Shown: in pieces, positions 6,503 to 12,077 of the stretch
How positions within the stretch are numbered: the first letter of the stretch is position 1
Layout: the number at the start of each line of letters is the position of its first letter
Source: CAYXGE01 sp964464435
GTDB lineage: Bacteria; Pseudomonadota; Gammaproteobacteria; Burkholderiales; Methylophilaceae
NCBI GenBank assembly: GCA_964464435.1
Contig: CAYXGE010000059.1
Span: forward strand, 1 to 12,077
Reading direction: 5' to 3'
Length of the DNA stretch: 12,077 nt
Program-made: the position numbers and the translations under genes
Notes under the pieces: generated by a model
Told to the model about the DNA's origin: nothing
The model's database searches: none
Seen by the model: the letters and a program-made list of their open reading frames with translations, nothing else

Positions 6503-8212
6503 ATGGCTGAACAAAGAAGAAAACTAAGACTGGGTGAACTCATGGTGCAACAGGGCTTGATTAGTCAAGACCAGTTGCGTATTGCACTCATGGAGCAAGA
6601 TACCCACGACATTCCACTGGGGCGTCAGCTTGTTCGCTTAGGTTTTGTATCTGAGGCCATGGTGCGCGACCTGATTGCCCACACCATAGGTGAAGAAAGT
6701 ATTGATTTATCAACTGTGGTGGCCGATTCAGAAGCCATGGGTATGGTGTCTGAAGAGTTTGCACGTCGTTACCACATTTTACCTATTGCTTACGATGACC
6801 TAGCAAAAACTTTAATGATTGCAATGGCCGATATGTTCAATATCGTGGCACTTGACCAATTACGCGCCAATATTGATAAGCAAATTCAAATCAAGCCTGT
6901 ACTGGCAGCAGAAGCAGAACTTGAAGAATATATTGACCATTTTTATGGCTATGAACTCTCCGTTGATGGCATTTTAAAAGAAATTGAAACTGGCGAGATT
7001 GATTACCAAAGCTTGCAAAACGCTGGGGATGAATACACGCAACCGATGGTGCGCTTGGTTGGCGCTTTGTTACTTGATGCGGTAAAACGTGGCGCTTCTG
7101 ATATTCACTTTGAACCAGAACAAGCCTTTTTGAGAATTCGCTACAGAATTGATGGTGTTTTACAGCAGATTAGAAGCCTACATAAATCCTACTGGGCAGG
7201 TATTGTAGTACGCCTTAAAGTAATTAGTGGTATGGACATTGCAGAAACGCGTTCACCGCAAGATGGTCGTATCAACATTAATTTAGGTGGTCGCCCAATT
7301 GACTTTCGTGTTGCCAGCCACCCGACCATTCACGGTGAAAATATCGTCTTACGTGTACTTGATAGAGAAAAATCCATTATCCCTATGGAGCGCATGGGGC
7401 TACGAGAAAGTGCACTAGATGAACTAAAAATGATGATGGCGAGACCTGAGGGTATTGTGATTGTCACAGGTCCTACAGGTAGTGGTAAAACCACCACGCT
7501 TTACTCTTTACTCTCACATTTAAATGATGAGAGCGTCAACATCATGACCTTGGAAGACCCGGTTGAATACCCTGTCAATTTAATGCGCCAAACTTCTGTA
7601 GCCGAAGTGAATAAAGTGGATTTCTCTAACGGTATTCGCTCAATTATGCGTCAAGACCCTGACATTATTCTAGTGGGTGAGGTACGTGACTCAGATACTG
7701 CTACCATGGCCTTTAGAGCCGCCATGACTGGTCACCAAGTATTTACAACACTACACACCAATTCTGCTTTGGGTGCTATTCCAAGGCTTTCTGATATTGG
7801 TGTTTCACCAGATATTATGGCAGGTAATATTATCGGTGTGGTCGCGCAACGCTTGGTGCGTGTGCTCTGCCCACATTGCAAAGAGGCACATACACCGTCA
7901 GATGAAGAGTTTAAATTACTTAACAAACCTCTCAAAGCTGACATAAAAATTTATCGAAATGTGGGTTGTAAGCGCTGTAATTACGCAGGCTATAAGGGTC
8001 GTATGGCCATTATTGAATTGCTGAGAATTGATGCAGAAATTGATGGATTGATTGCAAGGCGTTCACCGCTCGATGAAATTCGTACCTCCGCGCTTAGAAA
8101 AGGTTTTGTTACCTTAGCAGAAGATGGCAGAAGACGTGTTTTAGAGGGCTATACCAGCCTAGCAGAAGTGCAACGTGTTATTGACCTGACCAATAACCTT
8201 CAAAGCCTCTAA
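6503..8212 (+). CDS. mshE: MshE-type assembly ATPase with c-di-GMP-binding MshEN domain
   Basis: A 569-aa cytoplasmic motor of the GspE/PilB/MshE family that powers fibre extension. The N-terminus carries the MshEN c-di-GMP motif: a first 24-residue block from R9-L10-G11 to Q32, a 5-residue spacer, and a second block from P38-L39-G40. The motor domain has Walker A GPTGSGKT (323-330), an Asp box LEDPVEY (350-356), Walker B with ILVGEVRD (389-396) and a His box TGHQVFTTLHTN (409-420). A zinc-type tetracysteine set (C456/C459 and C489/C492) marks it as an assembly rather than a retraction ATPase; PilT-type motors lack it. The start is 19 nt after the TPR gene, with only a poor ribosome site. c-di-GMP binding is predicted from the motif, not shown. 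Confidence 0.93.
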   Translation: MAEQRRKLRLGELMVQQGLISQDQLRIALMEQDTHDIPLGRQLVRLGFVSEAMVRDLIAHTIGEESIDLSTVVADSEAMGMVSEEFARRYHILPIAYDDLAKTLMIAMADMFNIVALDQLRANIDKQIQIKPVLAAEAELEEYIDHFYGYELSVDGILKEIETGEIDYQSLQNAGDEYTQPMVRLVGALLLDAVKRGASDIHFEPEQAFLRIRYRIDGVLQQIRSLHKSYWAGIVVRLKVISGMDIAETRSPQDGRININLGGRPIDFRVASHPTIHGENIVLRVLDREKSIIPMERMGLRESALDELKMMMARPEGIVIVTGPTGSGKTTTLYSLLSHLNDESVNIMTLEDPVEYPVNLMRQTSVAEVNKVDFSNGIRSIMRQDPDIILVGEVRDSDTATMAFRAAMTGHQVFTTLHTNSALGAIPRLSDIGVSPDIMAGNIIGVVAQRLVRVLCPHCKEAHTPSDEEFKLLNKPLKADIKIYRNVGCKRCNYAGYKGRMAIIELLRIDAEIDGLIARRSPLDEIRTSALRKGFVTLAEDGRRRVLEGYTSLAEVQRVIDLTNNLQSL

Positions 8213-8215
8213 GCC

Positions 8216-9421
8216 GTGCCAACCTACCAATACAAAGCTGTTGACCAATTAGGCCGACCTGCGCAAGGTCAATTAGATGCATTGAATGAAACTGATTTAG
8301 AGCTCAGGCTGGAGCATATTGGTTTAGATATGCTCACCTACAAAATGGTGGCTAAGTCAGTATCACTCAATTTAAATAGCAAAGTCACTACCAAAGATCT
8401 CATGATGTTTTGCTTTCATTTAGAGCAACTCACCAGCGCAGGGGTACCTTTATTAGATGGGCTTGGCGATTTACGAGAAGGTACTAGCAACCCAGATTTA
8501 AAACGCGTGATTAGCGGCCTAATTAATGAAGTAGAAGGCGGTAAAATGTTTTCCGCCGCTTTAGCAGAACATCCCAATATATTTGATCAAGTGTTTGTCA
8601 ATTTAGTGAAAGCAGGCGAGCAAACTGGGCGTTTACCTGAAGTGTTTAATAACCTTGCCGACTCACTCAAATGGCAAGATGAACTTGCATCACAAACTAA
8701 GCGCTTACTGATGTACCCGTCTTTTGTATTAGTTGTTGTACTTGGCGCGGTAACTTTTTTAATGACCTACCTCGTGCCACAAATTTCTACGCTGCTCATC
8801 AATATGAATATTGAGCTACCGTTTGAAACGCGCGCCATTATGTTTATTTCACAAGCCTTTGTAAATTATTGGTGGCTCATTATTGGCTTACCTATTGCAT
8901 TGGTATTATTGGTAGCCATTATGGTTAAAAGCAACCCTGATTGGCGCTACCGATTTGATTATTTCAAGCTTAATATGCCAGTGACAGGCGATATTTTAAA
9001 AAAAATTCTACTCGCACGTTTTGCACGCTATTTTGCTTTACTTTATCAAACGGGGATTCCTGTGCTTGATGCAATTAAAACATGTGAATCCATTATGGGT
9101 AACCAAGTGGTGGCAGATGCGCTAGCACGTGCTCACAATCAAATTAATGCGGGTGATACCATGAGTGACAGCTTCACCAATGCAGGCTTGTTTCCACCAC
9201 TGGTGGTGCGTATGATTAAAGTAGGTGAAAACACTGGTGCTTTAGACAAATCGCTGCTTAAAATCAGCTATTTTTATGACCGTGATGTCAACGAATCCAT
9301 TGAAAAAATGCTTGCCATGATTGAACCTGCGCTAACCGTTGTATTAGGCCTTATTTTGGGTATTATCATGATTGCAGTGCTAGGCCCTGTGTACGATTCG
9401 TTTAGTAAACTAAATATTTAA
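8216..9421 (+). CDS. mshG: MshG/GspF-family inner-membrane platform protein
   Basis: This 401-aa polytopic protein is the inner-membrane platform on which the MshE motor acts. It begins with the family signature TYQYKAVDQLGRPAQG and contains two GspF repeats (about 62-185 and 265-388), each with an E-x-G-x-x-x-based segment (for example VKAGEQTGRLPEVF at 131-144 and IKVGENTGALDKSL at 334-347). Hydrophobic segments at about 168-188, 217-237 and 367-390 give the usual three transmembrane helices. The start is a GTG only 3 nt after the mshE stop, with no good Shine-Dalgarno sequence, so translation is probably coupled to mshE; the family's conserved N-terminus supports this start. The adjacent motor gene supports assignment to the same machine. 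Confidence 0.92.
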   Translation: MPTYQYKAVDQLGRPAQGQLDALNETDLELRLEHIGLDMLTYKMVAKSVSLNLNSKVTTKDLMMFCFHLEQLTSAGVPLLDGLGDLREGTSNPDLKRVISGLINEVEGGKMFSAALAEHPNIFDQVFVNLVKAGEQTGRLPEVFNNLADSLKWQDELASQTKRLLMYPSFVLVVVLGAVTFLMTYLVPQISTLLINMNIELPFETRAIMFISQAFVNYWWLIIGLPIALVLLVAIMVKSNPDWRYRFDYFKLNMPVTGDILKKILLARFARYFALLYQTGIPVLDAIKTCESIMGNQVVADALARAHNQINAGDTMSDSFTNAGLFPPLVVRMIKVGENTGALDKSLLKISYFYDRDVNESIEKMLAMIEPALTVVLGLILGIIMIAVLGPVYDSFSKLNI

Positions 9422-9434
9422 CAAGCCTACTTAA

Positions 9435-11033
9435 ATGAAAACCATTGTTTTATGCGCTACTAACAAGCAATTGATTGCTGGCAAATGGCAAGCTGGCAAG
9501 CTACAGTCTCATCTCATATTTAATGATGATGAATCAGGACACGTGGATTTTGAGCGCTATATTAAAAACAATCTTAATCACCGTATCTATTTTTTAGTAG
9601 ACTCTCTTGAAGAAGATTACCGCGTAGAACAATTGCCGCATGTCACTGGCGGTGCAAAAGAAGCACTGATTAGCCGCAAACTCACTCAAATTTATCGTAA
9701 CAACCAATACCGCACGGCACTTTGGCTGAATCGAGAAAAAACAGGCCGTAAAGATGATCGTTATCTGATGGTTGCACTTACCAACCATGAGGCTGTGCAG
9801 CGTTGGGTTGATATTATTCACGCGCAAGAGGCATTGCTAGCTGGGGTGTACTTACTTTCCATGGTCAGCCAAACCATCATAAAGAAACTCCAGCTCAATC
9901 AAGGCAACGTGCTGTATAGCGAGTATTTAACAGCAGGCCTAAGACAAACCTTTTATCAAGATGGTCACATGCGAGTCAGTCGTATTACGCCAATTGATGA
10001 GGATGACCGTGCGCAACTCGCTTATTTTCATACGGTGGAAACAGAAAAAACGCGGCTATATCTCATCAGCCAACGCCTAATTACGCGTGATGCGGCAATT
10101 AGCATGCTGATTCCTGAGCATTTAGATGACGCCAATAAAACCCTATGCGCAGCAATTAAACAAGAAAATAATATTGCATGTAACACGCTCAACATTACTG
10201 CATTCAGCAAAGGCCTCGGGCTTAATGCTGGGCAACTAGCAAACCAGCCAGAACTGTTACATATGCATATGGTGGCGCAAGGCGCTGTACCGCCAAACTT
10301 AGCACCAGCAGCATTTGCAAGTAATTACCAATTACAAAATATTAAACAAAGTATTTATATTGCTGCTGCATTAATATTTCTAGCTGGTATTGGTGTAAGC
10401 GCTTATTTTTTGAGCGATTACTTAAGTAACAAAGAGCAAACAGAACAAGCACTTTTATCAACAAAAACACAAGAGAATCTATACCAAGAAGAAGCCAAAA
10501 CTTTTAATAAAACACCTATTTCAAGCGCAGATTTACAAGCGGCAGTAGATAGTTATAAAGCAATTAAAGCAGAATCAAAAAATCCTGTGCGATTAATGCG
10601 AGTGCTGAGTCAGGCCATGGCATTACAGCCTGAAATCAAACTTACCCGCCTGCACTGGCTGCTGAGCAATGAAGCCGACCCTAAAGACAATGATGAAGCA
10701 AAAACTGACATTGTGATTGATACCAACGGACAACAACAAGCAAGCCCTAGTTTTACTCCAGATACCAAACATTTGTACGAATTTGGCTTTGTGAATGGTG
10801 AAATTGCTAACTTTAACGGCGATTACCGCAGTGCGCTCAAAAGCGTCAACCAATTGGTTGAAAAACTCGAAGCAAATCCACTGGTAGCAGATGTTAAGCT
10901 GATTCAAGCTCCAGTGAATGTCAGCTCTTACACTAATCTACAAGGCAGTACCACAGACACAACCGAAAACAACAAAGCGCAAGCATTGTTTAAAATTCGC
11001 TTAGTGCTCAAATTAGAGGGGTTAGCACAATGA
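9435..11033 (+). CDS. GspL-like bitopic protein in the MshI position (PilM+PilN-like)
   Basis: A 532-aa protein placed where an MshI-type subunit is expected. Residues 1-300 form a predicted cytoplasmic part reminiscent of the actin-like fold of PilM/GspL, but I see no PilM-type nucleotide-binding motif at its N-terminus (MKTIVLCATNKQLIAGKW). One transmembrane helix (about 306-326) leads to a periplasmic region with a short helical stretch (about 328-400) and a ferredoxin-like, PilN/GspL-type end, split by an acidic low-complexity insertion (about 411-445). The layout is that of GspL, which equals PilM fused to PilN. It would recruit the ATPase and link it to the periplasmic alignment proteins. 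The gene starts 13 nt after mshG and its stop overlaps the next start (ATGA). The family call rests on architecture and context more than on sequence motifs. Confidence 0.7.
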   Translation: MKTIVLCATNKQLIAGKWQAGKLQSHLIFNDDESGHVDFERYIKNNLNHRIYFLVDSLEEDYRVEQLPHVTGGAKEALISRKLTQIYRNNQYRTALWLNREKTGRKDDRYLMVALTNHEAVQRWVDIIHAQEALLAGVYLLSMVSQTIIKKLQLNQGNVLYSEYLTAGLRQTFYQDGHMRVSRITPIDEDDRAQLAYFHTVETEKTRLYLISQRLITRDAAISMLIPEHLDDANKTLCAAIKQENNIACNTLNITAFSKGLGLNAGQLANQPELLHMHMVAQGAVPPNLAPAAFASNYQLQNIKQSIYIAAALIFLAGIGVSAYFLSDYLSNKEQTEQALLSTKTQENLYQEEAKTFNKTPISSADLQAAVDSYKAIKAESKNPVRLMRVLSQAMALQPEIKLTRLHWLLSNEADPKDNDEAKTDIVIDTNGQQQASPSFTPDTKHLYEFGFVNGEIANFNGDYRSALKSVNQLVEKLEANPLVADVKLIQAPVNVSSYTNLQGSTTDTTENNKAQALFKIRLVLKLEGLAQ

Positions 11034-11650
11034 CCCTAACAAAAAAAGACTGGAAGAAATTACAAAATGCCATCATCGCCCTTGTGTTAGCGATTGCATT
11101 GGCCGTGGGCTTAGTGTTGTATACCATGCAAATGAGCCAAACGAGCTTGACCGAAAAACAAACACAAGAAAACCAACTTGCCCAGGCGCGTCAAAAATTT
11201 CAATCAGCTGGCTTAGAAAAATCAACCATCAGTCAATACCTACCGCAATTTCAAAACCTAATTAAAGAAGGCTATATTGGTGAAGAAAAACGTATTGAAT
11301 GGGTTGATACCTTGCGTAGCATTCACCAAGAGCAAAAAATGTTTAGCATAGACTACAACATAGAAAAACAAGAGCCTTATACGCCAAACTTTGCGCTCAA
11401 TCTGGGAGCGTTAAAACTGCGCAAATCTGAAATGAAAATCAAACTTAACATGTTGCATGAAGGCGATATTTTAACCCTGTTAGATACGCTAAAAGCAAAA
11501 CAAGCTTCGCCTTTTATTGTGCGAAGTTGCGTTATTACGCAAAACACACCTACCATTGAACAAAAATTTAATGCCAACTTATTGGCAGAATGTGAACTAG
11601 ACTGGCTAACCTTGGCAGAACCTGCCTCAGTTTTAGAGGTTACACAATGA
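11030..11650 (+). CDS. mshJ: MshJ/PilO/GspM-like alignment-complex protein
   Basis: A 206-aa bitopic protein: short basic cytoplasmic tail (MTLTKKDWKKLQ), one transmembrane helix (about 13-32), a Gln/Glu-rich coiled-coil-like stretch (about 36-60) and a compact periplasmic domain (about 65-200). This is the architecture of PilO/GspM/MshJ, which pair with the PilN/GspL-type subunit encoded just upstream. The 4-bp ATGA overlap and a strong ribosome site AGAGGGG (11015-11021, 8 nt before the ATG) support the start and balanced synthesis of both partners. Two cysteines (about 167 and 188) lie in the periplasmic part and could form a disulfide. Sequence identity to known MshJ is not obvious by eye; the call leans on size, topology and gene order. 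Confidence 0.75.
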   Translation: MTLTKKDWKKLQNAIIALVLAIALAVGLVLYTMQMSQTSLTEKQTQENQLAQARQKFQSAGLEKSTISQYLPQFQNLIKEGYIGEEKRIEWVDTLRSIHQEQKMFSIDYNIEKQEPYTPNFALNLGALKLRKSEMKIKLNMLHEGDILTLLDTLKAKQASPFIVRSCVITQNTPTIEQKFNANLLAECELDWLTLAEPASVLEVTQ

Positions 11651-12077
11651 AAAGATTTATTATTTTCAGCATGTTGATATGCCTATTTGAATCTGGCTTG
11701 GCACTAGCGGCAGAATTTGGGCGCTTATTTACAACGCCAACACAACGCGCCAATTTAGACTATTTAAGACAAACTAGCAAAACGCCTTTAGTTAGTAATC
11801 CATCTACTAACGGCACAGAAGAAGTCGCTATTCCGGTAGAATCTGCTACTCCGCCTGCTAGCGTATCTATGCAAGGCTATGTAAAACGCAGTGACGGCAA
11901 AAAAGGTACTGTTTGGGTCAACAACACACCAATGCAAGAAAACACAAAAAATAGTGACATTCAAATTGGTAAACTCAAAGATAGTAATCGTGTAGATATT
12001 AGCCTACCTGCTAATAACAAACACTTACGCCTAAAAGCAGGACAAGTATACGATTCTGACAGTAACAGTGTGGTTGA
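11647..12077 (+). CDS. mshK: Exported MshK/PilP-like protein, 5' part (runs off window)
   Basis: The reading frame is open from this ATG to the window end (143 codons so far). A type I signal peptide is clear: MKR, hydrophobic core, then cleavage predicted after A21 (ALA-A). The mature part starts EFGRLFTTPTQRANLDYLR, followed by a Pro/Thr/Ser-rich spacer and a small beta-type domain, VSMQGYVKRSDGKKGTVWVNN, that then reads LRLKAGQVYD. This resembles the exported subunit that follows the PilN/PilO pair in pilus clusters and contacts the secretin (PilP, GspC or MshK). The start overlaps the previous stop (ATGA) and has a ribosome site AGAGGT (11635-11640). MshK is the most likely equivalent; the C-terminus is missing, so this stays tentative. 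Confidence 0.7.
   Translation, partial: MKRFIIFSMLICLFESGLALAAEFGRLFTTPTQRANLDYLRQTSKTPLVSNPSTNGTEEVAIPVESATPPASVSMQGYVKRSDGKKGTVWVNNTPMQENTKNSDIQIGKLKDSNRVDISLPANNKHLRLKAGQVYDSDSNSVV

Noticed and set aside
9193..9207. Short hairpin CCACC-ACT-GGTGG, and a similar one near 5629-5650
   Set aside because: Both lie inside coding sequence, have no T run, and arise from Pro/Val codons; not terminators.
1614..12077. Assignment as a classical type II secretion (gsp) operon
   Set aside because: ATPase, platform and secretin are shared families, but the MshN-type TPR gene, the MshEN domain, the short secretin N-terminus and the absence of gspC/H-K in the window favour an MSHA-type machine. Not fully excluded without downstream sequence.
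1..12077. CRISPR arrays, insertion sequences, integrases, riboswitches
   Set aside because: No spaced direct repeats, transposase motifs, terminal inverted repeats or recognisable aptamer structures were seen; the only sizeable non-coding stretches are 53-173 and 3252-3318.

Overview
The window reads as one block of a Gram-negative, AT-leaning proteobacterial chromosome, all on the + strand. It opens with the 3' part of tRNA-His(GTG) and then holds a tightly packed operon for an inner-membrane/outer-membrane machine of the MSHA-type (type IV pilus / type II secretion-like) class. Protein style and gene order suggest a betaproteobacterium, possibly Methylophilaceae/Nitrosomonadales. This is inference only: no rRNA or other taxonomic marker is present.

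Layout: tRNA-His end (1-52); a 121-bp regulatory gap with a candidate sigma-70 promoter and a 20-bp near-palindrome (109-128); an NtrC-class sigma-54 response regulator (174-1607); an ExeA/MshM-type AAA ATPase with a transmembrane segment and C-terminal SPOR-like domain (1614-3251); an MshL-type secretin lipoprotein broken by a 100-N assembly gap (3319-5240); an MshN-type TPR protein (5224-6483); an MshE-type assembly ATPase with an N-terminal MshEN c-di-GMP-binding motif (6503-8212); an MshG/GspF-type platform protein (8216-9421); a GspL-like bitopic protein in the MshI position (9435-11033); a PilO/GspM/MshJ-like bitopic protein (11030-11650); and the start of an exported MshK/PilP-like protein that runs off the window (from 11647). 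Apart from 66 bp before the secretin start, gaps inside the operon are 19 nt or less and several genes overlap, so co-transcription and translational coupling are likely.

How it works together (inferred from families): the secretin forms the outer-membrane pore. The GspL-like, MshJ-like and MshK-like proteins form the alignment complex linking it to the inner-membrane platform (MshG), which is driven by the MshE motor. MshM and MshN are accessory factors, and the SPOR-like domain of MshM suggests contact with peptidoglycan. Control appears layered: a sigma-54 activator at the head of the operon for transcription, and c-di-GMP sensing by the motor after assembly. No pilin, prepilin peptidase, retraction ATPase or sensor kinase lies in the window; pilins would be expected just downstream.

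I see no wholly unknown system. The points most worth a second look are the regulator with its near-palindrome, the AAA-TM-SPOR architecture, the fused GspL-like subunit, and the frame-breaking assembly gap in the secretin.
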